A stretch of DNA of 64,000 nucleotides from UBA8752 sp965657965 (lineage in GTDB: Bacteria; Bacteroidota; Bacteroidia; Flavobacteriales_D; Sanyastnellaceae). The DNA is taken from positions 1-64,000 of the forward strand of contig CBFHQM010000001.1 of assembly GCA_965657965.1 (NCBI GenBank), in the 5' to 3' direction. The notes beneath the pieces were generated by a model. The model had not been told where the DNA came from. It searched no databases and saw only the letters and a program-made list of their open reading frames with translations. Made by a program: the position numbers and the translations under genes. This document shows, in pieces, positions 8,067 through 16,007 of the stretch; the first letter of the stretch is position 1; the number at the start of each line of letters is the position of its first letter.

Positions 8067-9011
8067 ATGAAGGTTCTTTTTCTCGATACGGTTCATGACC
8101 TGCTTCGCGAGCGCCTCACAAGCGCAGGAATGGTGTGCGTGGATGCCACCCAAGCCATGCCAATGAAAGGTGTGGACCAGCACCCTGACGCTCATGGACT
8201 GGTGCTGCGAAGCCGAGTGCGCATCGACAGCGATGTCCTCGACAGACTGCCTGCGTTGCGTTTTATCTGCAGGTCTGGCGCAGGATTAGAGAACATCGAC
8301 CTTGCCGCGGCCAAACGGCGCGGCATCCAAGTCTACAACAGTCCAGAAGGCAACCGCGACGCGGTTGGCGAGCACACCTTGGGCATGCTCCTTTCCCTCC
8401 TACACAAGTTGCGACTGGGCGACCTGTCTCTTCGTTCAGGAGAGTGGGACAGAGAAGGACACCGGGGACGAGAACTCAACACCCTCACGGTCGGCATCAT
8501 TGGGTATGGTCACATGGGCAGTGCATTTGCAGAGAAGCTGCAAGGCCTTGGCTGCCGCATATTGGCCTGCGACCCTTACCGTGATGACCTCCGTGCAGCA
8601 CTTGCTGGTCTTGGCACTGCCGCCGACCTCGCCACCCTATACAGAGAAGCCGATGTGGTGAGTTTCCATTGCAACCTGACTGACGAAACGAACGGGATGG
8701 TCAACAGCGACTTTCTGTCGCGCTTTGAACGCCCCCTGATTCTGCTGAACACCTCACGTGGCAAGGTGGTCAACACCGAGGACCTCCTCGCGGCATTGGA
8801 CAGCGGCCAAGTTCTGGCTGCCGGTTTAGATGTCTTCGACAAAGAGGCCAGCAGCTTCGAGAATGTGGGACAAGGGCACGACCCCATTTGGTCTCAACTC
8901 ATGGCCCACCCCCATGTACAAGTCAGCCCGCACGTGGCGGGCTGGACTCAAGAGAGCTATCGGAAGCTCTCCAATGTTTTGGCAGACAAAGTCCTTGCGG
9001 ACTTTTCCTAA
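8067..9011 (+). CDS. D-2-hydroxyacid dehydrogenase (phosphoglycerate dehydrogenase-like)
   Basis: 314 residues. The substrate-binding half contains RSGAGLENIDLAAAKRRGI and the NAD half begins at VGIIGYGHMGSAFAEKL (GxGxxG, residues 146-151). The catalytic triad expected in this family is visible as Arg in NTSRGKVVN, Glu in the AGLDVFDKEAS region, and His in VSPHVAGWT near residue 293. The protein is the short type without an ACT regulatory domain, so it could be 3-phosphoglycerate dehydrogenase for serine synthesis or a general hydroxyacid reductase. It begins one base after mgtE and ends seven bases from the convergent exbD, with no terminator visible between them. Confidence 0.85.
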   Translation: MKVLFLDTVHDLLRERLTSAGMVCVDATQAMPMKGVDQHPDAHGLVLRSRVRIDSDVLDRLPALRFICRSGAGLENIDLAAAKRRGIQVYNSPEGNRDAVGEHTLGMLLSLLHKLRLGDLSLRSGEWDREGHRGRELNTLTVGIIGYGHMGSAFAEKLQGLGCRILACDPYRDDLRAALAGLGTAADLATLYREADVVSFHCNLTDETNGMVNSDFLSRFERPLILLNTSRGKVVNTEDLLAALDSGQVLAAGLDVFDKEASSFENVGQGHDPIWSQLMAHPHVQVSPHVAGWTQESYRKLSNVLADKVLADFS

Positions 9012-9018
9012 TTGGTTC

Positions 9019-9483
9019 TCAATTGGTGCGCTCGCGAGAATTCGCAGAGTACAACACCTTCAAAGCAGAGGCCTTTCGAAGCTCTTGCTTCACGTCGGTC
9101 ACTACCCCCATTTTGGTGTCTTGGTCCACCTTCATGGACACCCACATTTTCGTCTGCTCAGCTTCGGCCAAAGTCAACCTTTCATTTTCCACCCATTCGC
9201 GGATTTGGATGACATCCGCAAACTGATCGTTGAGTTGAATCACGGGCTCAGTGCCGTAGCGCTTGTCCTGCGGAGGACCAATGTTGACGTAACGAATCAA
9301 GTGCTTCTTCTCGATTTTGTAGATCTCTGACGCTTCAGGCCGAATCACCCTCACCATTTCTTCCTCCGTTCTCAGGACGGTGGCCACCATGAAGAAGAAC
9401 AACAACATGAACACGATGTCCGGAAGGGATGCCGTCGAGATGGCTCCGCTCTCGCGCTTCTTGTTTTTCTTGAACTTGCTCAT
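9019..9483 (-). CDS. exbD: ExbD/TolR-type biopolymer transport protein (second copy of the operon)
   Basis: 154 residues: a basic cytosolic N-terminus (MSKFKKNKKR), one membrane helix carrying the essential aspartate (SLPDIVFMLLFFFMVATV, D22), and a periplasmic domain. ExbD subunits use that aspartate in proton-driven force generation together with ExbB. It is the last gene of a four-gene operon and its ATG overlaps the stop of the preceding exbD by one base (TGATG). The periplasmic part ends in DVKQELRKASALKVLYSA, the usual C-terminal helix/strand of ExbD domains. Two differing ExbD subunits in one operon are common in Bacteroidota and may form heteromeric complexes. Confidence 0.92.
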   Translation of the reverse strand: MSKFKKNKKRESGAISTASLPDIVFMLLFFFMVATVLRTEEEMVRVIRPEASEIYKIEKKHLIRYVNIGPPQDKRYGTEPVIQLNDQFADVIQIREWVENERLTLAEAEQTKMWVSMKVDQDTKMGVVTDVKQELRKASALKVLYSANSRERTN

Positions 9484-10235
9484 CAGTAGTAGCCTTGGCT
9501 GGCATCTCTTGGCTCGGCCTCGGAGATGCGTTGAGGATAAACAAGACGGACCGCCTTGATTTTGTCGAGCAATGATGGCTCCTTGGATCGGCCGTAGCGC
9601 TCTTCCAATGAAGCGTAAGACTCATTGAATTTGGCCAGAGACAACTCATCCCGAAGCTCGTTGACCGCTGCCTCAAGCTCATTTTGGACCTGCAAATACA
9701 AGTCGTAAGATGTGTTCCTGTCTGTTTGAAGGCTAATCAACGCCGAGCCTGGAAGCTCTCTGTAATCGCCACCAAACAACTCAATGGCCGTCAACTTCTC
9801 TCGGACCCGATCTGCGCCTTTTTGCTGACCTGCCGCCAAGTAACTCTGCTCCAAGACCAAGAGTTCTGATTTGCGAACCCACTGGCGCTCCGGATATTTC
9901 ATGTTGTCGTCACCCAGCACCACATTGGGACGCTCTGGATGAAGCAAACCTGTACCTGTGGCAATGAGGAAGTCCTTGGCACCGTCTTTCAACTGTACAA
10001 CGGACAGCACTTCGCTTTCAACCAACAGCTCATCTCGGAAATTCGTCCGCACATTGAAGACGTCTCCTTCCTTGACTTCCTGCTGCTCCATGTCTGGTGG
10101 GACCGGTGGAGGCAACTGACGCTTCACGCCCTCATCGCTGTCGATGGTGGTCGTGACGAGCCAGAAAATCAGGAGCAAGAAGGCGATGTCCGCCATCGAG
10201 CCTGCATTGATTTCTGGAACTTCTCTGCGTGCCAT
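9483..10235 (-). CDS. exbD: ExbD/TolR-type protein with enlarged periplasmic domain
   Basis: 250 residues, about 100 longer than a standard ExbD. The membrane helix with the conserved aspartate is near the N-terminus (SMADIAFLLLIFWLVTTTI, D16). After a Pro-rich linker (QLPPPVPPDMEQQE) follows the periplasmic domain, then an extra segment (about 170-245) rich in charged residues (ELEAAVNELRDELSLAKFNE) that looks like a helical or coiled-coil insertion. It overlaps the next exbD by one base and follows the four-TM protein gene by six bases. It should pair with the ExbB at 10724-11581. The insert is a good candidate for an extra contact with the cell wall or a partner, which is inference. Confidence 0.9.
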   Translation of the reverse strand: MARREVPEINAGSMADIAFLLLIFWLVTTTIDSDEGVKRQLPPPVPPDMEQQEVKEGDVFNVRTNFRDELLVESEVLSVVQLKDGAKDFLIATGTGLLHPERPNVVLGDDNMKYPERQWVRKSELLVLEQSYLAAGQQKGADRVREKLTAIELFGGDYRELPGSALISLQTDRNTSYDLYLQVQNELEAAVNELRDELSLAKFNESYASLEERYGRSKEPSLLDKIKAVRLVYPQRISEAEPRDASQGYY

Positions 10236-10241
10236 GGGAGA

Positions 10242-10694
10242 TTAGAGCATGTTCTTCAGGATGCTCTTGCCTTCCACCACAAGGATGGAGCCAAGGGCGA
10301 GAATCCCGAGGATGTAAATGAAAAGGATGCTCGCATCCGCAATTTTGACGTCTTGCTCCGTCACCACTGCACCACTCGCCACCATGGCGGAAGTCACTGT
10401 GGTGTCGGCCATGCTCCAGGCGATGAAACCTGTTACGAAAAAAACGACGAAGCCAATGAGCGCACCCATGGCCCGCTTCGGATTGGTCGCGAGCTTTTGG
10501 GCAAAGTGGTAGATGCCAAAACCGAGGATGGCCAGAACACAGACAGCGCCTGTGTAAAGGTTCAAATTGACGAGACTTTCGACGGGCCCATTGGGGTCGT
10601 CGCTGTTGATGGCCGAGACCACCCAGACACATCCGAGCACAATGATCAGAATGCGGAGGGCAGTGAGGGACGTGCGAATGACGTTGGCTTGCAT
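10242..10694 (-). CDS. Four-TM integral membrane protein of the exb operon, function unknown
   Basis: 150 residues with four strongly hydrophobic segments at about 10-27, 47-65, 78-95 and 125-143, and short loops; the stretch KLATNPKRAMG is a basic cytosolic loop. I do not recognise a named family. The gene sits between exbB and the first exbD with gaps of 29 and 6 bases, so it is translated as part of the proton-channel operon. A similarly placed small membrane protein occurs in Bacteroidota exbB-exbD clusters, from memory. A role as accessory subunit of the ExbB-ExbD motor is therefore reasonable but only inferred from position. Confidence 0.7.
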   Translation of the reverse strand: MQANVIRTSLTALRILIIVLGCVWVVSAINSDDPNGPVESLVNLNLYTGAVCVLAILGFGIYHFAQKLATNPKRAMGALIGFVVFFVTGFIAWSMADTTVTSAMVASGAVVTEQDVKIADASILFIYILGILALGSILVVEGKSILKNML

Positions 10695-10723
10695 GGTGCT
10701 GCTGTTTTGCGACCGCAGACCGA

Positions 10724-11581
10724 TCAGCCCTTCAAATTCTTCTTGTACACCAAGTCCACGAGGTCCATGGACGCTTCCTCCATGTCGAAGACGATGCCGT
10801 CGATTTTGGAGAGGATGTAGTTGTAGAAGATCTGGAGAATGATGGCGACGACAAGACCGGAGACGGTCGTGATCAACGCGACTTTAATACCGCCAGCCAC
10901 GATGGAAGCATTAATGGTGTTGGCTTGGGCAATCTTGTCGAAAGCCTCGATCATGCCGATTACCGTTCCCATAAATCCGAGCATGGGAGCCAAAGCAATG
11001 AACAAGCTAATCCAGCTCAATCCGCGCTCCAGCTTGGTGCTCTCCAAGCTGCCGTAATCTTCTACCGCCTTGGCCAGCTCTTCATAGCTGCCGCCGCTGC
11101 GGTCCAATCCTTGATGGAAAATGGCTGCAATCGGGCCACGCTCGTCGGCACACACCGCTTTCGCAGCATCCATGCCTCCGCTGTTCAAGGCGTCTTCCAC
11201 CTTGGTCAACAGCCCCTTGGTGTTGGTGGTGGCCATGTTCAGGTAAATGATGCGCTCGATGGCCAGGGCCAATCCGAAAATCAAACAGAGAACAACAAAG
11301 CTCATGAAGAGGACACCGCCCTCGATGATGCGCAACTTGATCTGCTGGCGTGCTCCGGTCACTTCTACAGTATCCTCGGCCACGACCATAGGAGCTGGCT
11401 CTTCAGCCATGGGCGCCTCAGCAACGGCTGCTGTGTCGGTAAGGGTGCTGTCGGTGAGGGTACTGTCTGCCGCCATCATGGTGGTATCGGCGGACATTTC
11501 CATCGTGGAATCGGCATCCTGTGCGGAGACAGGAGCGGCGAACATGAGGGCCACTGCGAGGAGGGCGAACAACTGCTTCAT
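10724..11581 (-). CDS. exbB: MotA/TolQ/ExbB proton-channel protein with signal peptide and acidic N-terminal extension
   Basis: 285 residues. A cleavable-looking signal sequence (residues 1-20, ending VSAQ) is followed by about 60 residues rich in Asp, Ser, Thr and Met (including DSTLTDSTLTD repeats), then the ExbB core with three membrane helices and the conserved ALAPMLGFMGTVIGMIEAFD segment near residue 190. The core conducts protons together with ExbD. The extension would put the first loop in the periplasm. It heads the operon exbB / 4-TM protein / exbD / exbD. A TAAATTCG box lies 60 bases upstream and a perfect 15-bp palindrome sits between box and start. Confidence 0.92.
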   Translation of the reverse strand: MKQLFALLAVALMFAAPVSAQDADSTMEMSADTTMMAADSTLTDSTLTDTAAVAEAPMAEEPAPMVVAEDTVEVTGARQQIKLRIIEGGVLFMSFVVLCLIFGLALAIERIIYLNMATTNTKGLLTKVEDALNSGGMDAAKAVCADERGPIAAIFHQGLDRSGGSYEELAKAVEDYGSLESTKLERGLSWISLFIALAPMLGFMGTVIGMIEAFDKIAQANTINASIVAGGIKVALITTVSGLVVAIILQIFYNYILSKIDGIVFDMEEASMDLVDLVYKKNLKG

Positions 11582-11618
11582 GGTGAAGGTGTGAGTCGTG
11601 GTTGTGTCGTGTAAGTCA

Positions 11619-11633
11619 GAGTTGATTCAACTC
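11619..11633. promoter_or_regulatory. Perfect 15-bp palindrome in the exbB leader
   Basis: GAGTTGA-T-TCAACTC is an exact inverted repeat just downstream of the predicted transcription start of the exb operon (box at 11642-11649). It could be an operator or an mRNA hairpin; no regulator is identified. Confidence 0.45.
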
Positions 11634-11641
11634 AGATGGGG

Positions 11642-11649
11642 CGAATTTA
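11642..11649 (-). promoter_or_regulatory. Putative -7 box of the exbB operon
   Basis: On the minus strand the sequence reads TAAATTCG, one mismatch from TAnnTTTG and identical in form to boxes before trmB, lpxD and gpmI. It predicts a leader of roughly 55 bases. Confidence 0.45.
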
Positions 11650-11724
11650 GTGTAAGCCGCCTTCCCATCCACCATTCACCAGCCCCGGTCCATGAAGTGC
11701 AACGGAAGAAAGGGGCGCTAGGCC

Positions 11725-12672
11725 TTATAACTCGCCCATTTTACCCGACCGATAATCCGCAAAACAGCGCTGAATCTGGGCCGAATCGTTCATCACAAAT
11801 GGACCATAAGACACCACTGGCTCGTTCAACGGGCGCCCGCCCAACACCAGAAACGACGCTCCGGCAGAAGAAAACAGGCGGATTTCCTGTCCGCCACGGG
11901 CATACAATGCCACCTGTTGCCCCGACAACTCTCGCTGCCCCTCGACTTCGAGCTTGCCCTCGATCATGTGTAAAAATGCATTGTCTGTTGGGTTGACAGG
12001 CAAATCCAATCGCTGTCCAGGCTTCAATTCAATGTGATAGTAAAAGGCTGGGCTGTGCAATTCCGTGGGCGAGGACTGTCCAAAAGCCTCTCCCATGAGG
12101 ACCTTCAAGCGGTACGCTTCTGTCTCGATCACGGGAAATGCGCCCTTGTTGCGAAGGGTGGTGACTGGAGTACTGAATTTTTCGGCAGCCGGAAGGTTGA
12201 GCCAAATTTGGAAACCGTGTACCACACCACCGTCGCGTCGAATTTCTAGGCTACTTACCTCCTCGTGAATGGCGCCTCTGCCGGAACTGAACACCATGAA
12301 CTGGCCTTCTCGATAGATTAGATCGTTTTTCAAACTGTCGGTATGGCGACCACTGCCCGAAAGCAAGTACGTCGTGGGCGCTACCCCTGCATGCGGATGT
12401 GCTTGAATGTCCATGCCAAGCGCACCAGGGTCAATCTGAAGCGGCCCGAATTCATCGAGCATCACAAAAGGCGACACCAAATCCGTATGGTCACCGGCGA
12501 AAGCCCTGAGCACAGGTACATTTTGCACCATAGTCCGGGTGCAATCCAGTACGCGTGCCACTTTGCGCTCCTCGGTTGTAGACCACATGCCCGAGCCCGC
12601 CTTGAGCCAAGAAGGGGCAACCGAAGCTGCGCCTACGATGGCCGATCCTTTGATGAAATGTCTTCGTCTCAC
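11725..12672 (-). CDS. Pirin-family protein with Tat signal peptide
   Basis: 315 residues. The N-terminus MRRRHFIKGSAIVGAASVAPS carries a twin-arginine motif (RRRHFIK) followed by a moderately hydrophobic stretch, so export folded through Tat is predicted. The cupin core contains the pirin metal-site pattern HPHAG at about residue 92 and GRGAIHEE at about 133, which together supply His, His, His and Glu. Pirins bind a metal and some are quercetinases or redox-dependent regulators; most lack export signals, so a periplasmic one is unusual. The start is GTG; a TATTTTG box with an inverted repeat (12688-12706) lies upstream. It stands alone between the exb operon and tRNA-Ser. Confidence 0.85.
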   Translation of the reverse strand: MRRRHFIKGSAIVGAASVAPSWLKAGSGMWSTTEERKVARVLDCTRTMVQNVPVLRAFAGDHTDLVSPFVMLDEFGPLQIDPGALGMDIQAHPHAGVAPTTYLLSGSGRHTDSLKNDLIYREGQFMVFSSGRGAIHEEVSSLEIRRDGGVVHGFQIWLNLPAAEKFSTPVTTLRNKGAFPVIETEAYRLKVLMGEAFGQSSPTELHSPAFYYHIELKPGQRLDLPVNPTDNAFLHMIEGKLEVEGQRELSGQQVALYARGGQEIRLFSSAGASFLVLGGRPLNEPVVSYGPFVMNDSAQIQRCFADYRSGKMGEL

Positions 12673-12687
12673 GATGTTTCGAATGTG

Positions 12688-12706
12688 CTTTCCAAAATAC
12701 GGAAAG
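12688..12706. repeat. Inverted repeat upstream of the pirin gene
   Basis: CTTTCC and GGAAAG arms separated by seven A/T-rich bases overlap a -7-like box (TATTTTG on the minus strand) 20-some bases before the pirin start. Position suggests an operator; the arms are short enough for chance. Confidence 0.3.
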
Positions 12707-12766
12707 ACACGATGAACCCACCATTGATGTAGGGCAAGGAATCGCCCGAGTTGATTTCACCGGAAA

Positions 12767-12795
12767 TAAAAAAAGACCCGCATGTAGCGAGCCTT
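12767..12795 (-). terminator. Rho-independent terminator after tRNA-Ser
   Basis: On the minus strand an 8-bp stem (AGGCTCGC / GCGGGTCT, two G-T pairs) with loop TACAT is followed by seven T residues. It lies directly downstream of the tRNA. Confidence 0.8.
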
Positions 12796-12801
12796 TCTGT
12801 G

Positions 12802-12889
12802 CGGAGAGACCGGGATTCGAACCCGGGTTACCCTTTTGGAGTAAACACGCTTTCCAAGCGTGCGCCTTAAGCCACTCGGCCACCTCTCC
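12802..12889 (-). tRNA. tRNA-Ser (anticodon GGA)
   Basis: Reading the minus strand, GGAGAGG at the 5' end pairs with TCTCTCC at the 3' end (one G-T pair); the D arm GGCCGAGTGGCTTAAGGC, an anticodon stem CACGCT with loop containing GGA, a long variable arm typical of class II tRNAs (TTTACTCCAAAAGGGTAA) and the T arm GGGTTCGAATCC are all present. The 3' CCA is not encoded (the sequence continues GCAC). The terminator follows at once. Confidence 0.95.
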
Positions 12890-12970
12890 CTCCTTTGGCC
12901 AAACGAGGCCGAATTGGGGCGGCAAGTTACCCCATAATTCAACGCGAAAAGCAGAAGATGAATCTGGGGG

Positions 12971-14017
12971 TTAGCGAATCAAGTCCGCTGGTGTTTGCTC
13001 CCCCGCAACGTCCATTTTGAATGCCGCGCGCAAGGACTCCAAATCCTTGTGCTCCGCAGCCAGGACCATGAGCTTCGTCAAGGCCGCCTCAAGGGTAATG
13101 TCCAAACTGGGTTCAACCCCAATGCGCGTGAGGCCTGCCCCCGTTACATAGCGATTGGCATCGACCGAGCCCACCGTACACTGGGTCACATTGACCAAGA
13201 ACACGCCCCGCTGTTGCGCATCAGCCAACACCTTCAGAAATTCCGGATTTTTCGGGGCATTGCCAGACCCATACGTGCGTAAGATGGCCGCCCGTAGCCC
13301 TGGAATCGACAGCAAATGCGCGAGGGTTTCCGGGGTCAGACAAGGCGTTAGGTGAACCACAGTGACGTCTCGACTCACGCCCTCTCTGAGACTCGCTTTG
13401 CCACGAGGCCGCAACAACAAGTCACGGCGAAAACGCACATGGACGCCCACCTCAGCCAAGGCCGGGAAATTGGGACTCACCAGCGCCTGAAAACCTTCAG
13501 CATCCTGTTTGTGCGAACGGTTGCCCCGCATCAATTCGTCTCCGAAATACACCACAACCTCCCGAACAAGCGGACCGCGCTGTGGATCCATAGAATCCCA
13601 CTTTCCCGCAATCTCGATCGCCGTCAACAGGTTCTCCTTTCCGTCGGTTCGCAAAACTCCAATGGGCAGTTGACTTCCAGTAAGCACCACGGGCTTGCCA
13701 AAATCAGGCAACATAAAACTCAAGGCACTCGCCGTGTAGGCCATGGTATCTGTGCCATGCAACAAGACAAATCCATCGTAACGATCTCGACGCAAAAAGA
13801 GCAACCGGGCCAATTCGCTCCAACGTTCGGGCGTCATGTCACTGCTGTCAATTGGAGTCAGTGCTTCGAAATCCAAGGCCACTTCCAGCGCCTCGACTTC
13901 GGGGACACGCTTTCTCAGATGCTCAAAATCCAAGGGCCGCAATGCGCCTGTATCGCTGTCCTCAAAGGAACCGATGGTGCCGCCAGTGTAGACGAGAAGA
14001 ATGCGCGAATGGGTCAT
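12971..14017 (-). CDS. ansA: L-asparaginase, type I
   Basis: 348 residues without a signal peptide, so cytosolic. Both catalytic threonine motifs are present: TGGTIGS (residues 11-17) and HGTDTMAY (87-94), plus PVVLTGSQLP. It would hydrolyse asparagine to aspartate and ammonia; a broader amidase activity cannot be excluded. Its ATG overlaps the stop of the TatD gene (ATGA at 14014-14017), so the two are translationally coupled. That pairing seems to be conserved in Bacteroidota from memory, with no known mechanistic link. Confidence 0.93.
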   Translation of the reverse strand: MTHSRILLVYTGGTIGSFEDSDTGALRPLDFEHLRKRVPEVEALEVALDFEALTPIDSSDMTPERWSELARLLFLRRDRYDGFVLLHGTDTMAYTASALSFMLPDFGKPVVLTGSQLPIGVLRTDGKENLLTAIEIAGKWDSMDPQRGPLVREVVVYFGDELMRGNRSHKQDAEGFQALVSPNFPALAEVGVHVRFRRDLLLRPRGKASLREGVSRDVTVVHLTPCLTPETLAHLLSIPGLRAAILRTYGSGNAPKNPEFLKVLADAQQRGVFLVNVTQCTVGSVDANRYVTGAGLTRIGVEPSLDITLEAALTKLMVLAAEHKDLESLRAAFKMDVAGEQTPADLIR

Positions 14018-14817
14018 GGTTTAGGTGTCCAAGGGTCCAATCCAAACAGCGCCTCGGCATTGGACGAAGTCAGCGCGGACAGTGCGTCCAGAGAAACCTC
14101 AAGTAAATCGGCCACCCGCTGCGCCACAAGTGCAGTATACGCCGGCTCATTTCGCTTTCCACGGTAGGGGGTCGGGGCGAGGTAAGGGCTGTCTGTTTCC
14201 AAAACAATCCGGTTCGAAGGCAGATGGGGAATCACCAAGTCCAACCCTCCATTCTTGAACGTTGACACTCCGCCAAGGCCAAAATAAAAGGACCCATACT
14301 CCTTCACGCGCTCGGCCTCGTCGCGCCCACCGGTAAAACAGTGGAACACGCCACGCAAGGCGGTGTCCGTGTATTGATCCAACACATGAAAGGTGTCCTC
14401 AAACGCCTCACGGACGTGCAGTACAACAGGCAAATCCCGCTCGAGTGCCCATCCAATCTGCGCATGAAAAGCGGACATCTGATGCTCCCGGGTCTCTTTG
14501 CCTCGGAACAAATCCATGCCAATTTCACCGACCGCAATGCATGGATGGGCATCGAGCGCCTCCAAAATGGTGGCACATGCGGCAGACCAATCGGCATCGA
14601 CATGACAAGGGTGCAACCCCATCATCGGAAAGCAACGCTCGGGATAAGCCTGAACCAATTCAAGCAACGGCCCTATGCTTTCTACATCGATGTTGGGTAA
14701 AAGCAAACGCTCCACTCCGCTTTCGGTCGCGCGAAGCATGGCCTCGTCCCGGTCTTGATCAAATGCCGAAGCATACAGGTGACAATGTGTATCCACCCAA
14801 GAAACCCTTGTCTCCAT
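14014..14817 (-). CDS. TatD-family metal-dependent hydrolase (DNase)
   Basis: 267 residues forming an amidohydrolase TIM barrel. The metal ligands are recognisable: DTHCHL (H11, H13), GEIGMDL, VVLHVREA, FHCFTG and ETDSPYLAP, in the order typical of TatD. Family members are 3'-5' exonucleases or AP-type DNases acting in the cytosol. The start at 14817 is preceded four bases upstream by an exact TAATTTTG box (14822-14829), which also overlaps the stop codon of hemJ. The gene runs into ansA through a four-base overlap. Confidence 0.9.
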   Translation of the reverse strand: METRVSWVDTHCHLYASAFDQDRDEAMLRATESGVERLLLPNIDVESIGPLLELVQAYPERCFPMMGLHPCHVDADWSAACATILEALDAHPCIAVGEIGMDLFRGKETREHQMSAFHAQIGWALERDLPVVLHVREAFEDTFHVLDQYTDTALRGVFHCFTGGRDEAERVKEYGSFYFGLGGVSTFKNGGLDLVIPHLPSNRIVLETDSPYLAPTPYRGKRNEPAYTALVAQRVADLLEVSLDALSALTSSNAEALFGLDPWTPKP

Positions 14818-14821
14818 GGTG

Positions 14822-14829
14822 CAAAATTA
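14822..14829 (-). promoter_or_regulatory. -7 promoter box before the TatD gene
   Basis: TAATTTTG on the minus strand matches TAnnTTTG exactly and is separated from the ATG only by CACC, predicting a leaderless tatD-ansA transcript. Confidence 0.6.
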
Positions 14830-15411
14830 CGACGCCGACTTGTCCGCCTCCCGAGAACCAGCCTTGGTCGAATTGGCATCGCCCTTTCGCGCTTTTTGGT
14901 ATCGCTTGATGGCCAATGTGAGAAGAAGAGCAAGTCCCAAGATTCCGGTCACGCCCCATATCCAGCCCACTGCATCCTGCAACACGATCAGAAACACAAC
15001 GGCAATCAAGACGACCGTTGGAAACTCGTTCAGAAACCGCAAACGAATGGACGAGTCCAAAGGCCCAGAAACCTGACACTGCCTGAGCACCTTGACACCG
15101 TATGCCATGTAGGCCCAGAGGGTGGCTACGAAGCCCAGCTTGACCCACATGAATGGCATTTGCAACCAAACGGGATTCATGTAGATGAGCGCGATGCCAG
15201 CTGCAGTGGCCAAAACGCCGCTGGGCAATGTGATCGCCGCCCATAATCGCCGCTCCATGATGCGGAACTGGGCCACGAGCACGTCTCGTTCTACCGCAGG
15301 TTTGAGCATGGCCTCCCTGTGGTAAATGAACAGGCGAAACAAGTAAAACAAACCGGCGAACCAGGTGACCACAAAAATGATGTGCAGGGCCTTGATGACG
15401 TCATAGGACAT
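14827..15411 (-). CDS. hemJ: Protoporphyrinogen IX oxidase, HemJ type
   Basis: 194 residues from the ATG at 15411 (MSYDVIKALHIIFVVTWFAG); an in-frame extension upstream is not credible because it would run into the divergent thioesterase region. The segment ALHIIFVVTWFAGLFYLFRLF with its conserved histidine (H10), and MPFMWVKLGFV with the conserved lysine, are HemJ hallmarks. Four or five membrane helices are evident, followed by a basic/Ser-rich tail (RYQKARKGDANSTKAG). HemJ oxidises protoporphyrinogen IX to protoporphyrin IX in haem synthesis. A near-consensus box (CACCTTTG) sits four bases before the ATG, predicting a leaderless mRNA. Confidence 0.9.
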   Translation of the reverse strand: MSYDVIKALHIIFVVTWFAGLFYLFRLFIYHREAMLKPAVERDVLVAQFRIMERRLWAAITLPSGVLATAAGIALIYMNPVWLQMPFMWVKLGFVATLWAYMAYGVKVLRQCQVSGPLDSSIRLRFLNEFPTVVLIAVVFLIVLQDAVGWIWGVTGILGLALLLTLAIKRYQKARKGDANSTKAGSREADKSAS

Positions 15412-15491
15412 GGTGCAAAGGTGAAGGAGTGTTGTCGCATTCGCACGACAGGGTCCAAGACCCGACCTTTGCGGGGCAAAACAGGACCACA

Positions 15492-16007
15492 ATGGCACCG
15501 AAAACCCGCACAGCGAAGGAAACTTTCGCCACCACAACGCACATTGTGCTCCCCAACGACACCAATGTGTTGGGCAACCTCATGGGTGGGCAACTGCTCA
15601 ACTGGATGGACATTGCTTCGGCCATCAGCGCCAACCGACACTGCCGACGGGTCGTCGTTACTGCAGCCGTTAACAATGTGTCCTTTGACCGTCCCATTCG
15701 CTTGGGAGACACGGTGACCATCGAGGCCAAAGTGAGCCGAGCGTTCAGCAGCTCGATGGAAGTGTTCATGGAGGTTTTTGTGGAAGACAATGCCACCGGG
15801 GCGCGGTCCAAGTCAAACGAAGCCATGTACACGTTTGTGGCCGTGGACCAATTGGGTGCGCCCATTGGTGTGCCCGAATTGGTGCCCGAAACGGACGAAG
15901 AACAATCTCGGTTTGAAGGTGCGTTGCGCCGGCGTCAATTGCGGTTGATTCTCGCAGGAAAAATGGCCCCGAAAGACGCCACCGAGCTCAAGGCGCTGTT
16001 TGATTGA
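15492..16007 (+). CDS. Acyl-CoA thioesterase (hotdog fold)
   Basis: 171 residues starting MAPKTRTAKETF. The hotdog motif HIVLPNDTNVLGNLMGGQLLNWMDIAS (shown here only as family evidence; the key Asn and Asp lie at about residues 24 and 39) and the strand RPIRLGDTVTIEAKV are characteristic of the YciA/BFIT family that hydrolyses acyl-CoA. The chosen ATG at 15492 gives the family length; an upstream in-frame ATG at 15429 would add 21 residues of no conservation. The C-terminus overlaps the end of the convergent GT9 gene by 20 bases. No signal peptide is present, so it is cytosolic. Confidence 0.88.
   Translation: MAPKTRTAKETFATTTHIVLPNDTNVLGNLMGGQLLNWMDIASAISANRHCRRVVVTAAVNNVSFDRPIRLGDTVTIEAKVSRAFSSSMEVFMEVFVEDNATGARSKSNEAMYTFVAVDQLGAPIGVPELVPETDEEQSRFEGALRRRQLRLILAGKMAPKDATELKALFD

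Noticed and set aside
15429..15491. Alternative longer start for the thioesterase
   Set aside because: Adds 21 non-conserved residues; the ATG at 15492 fits the family length.
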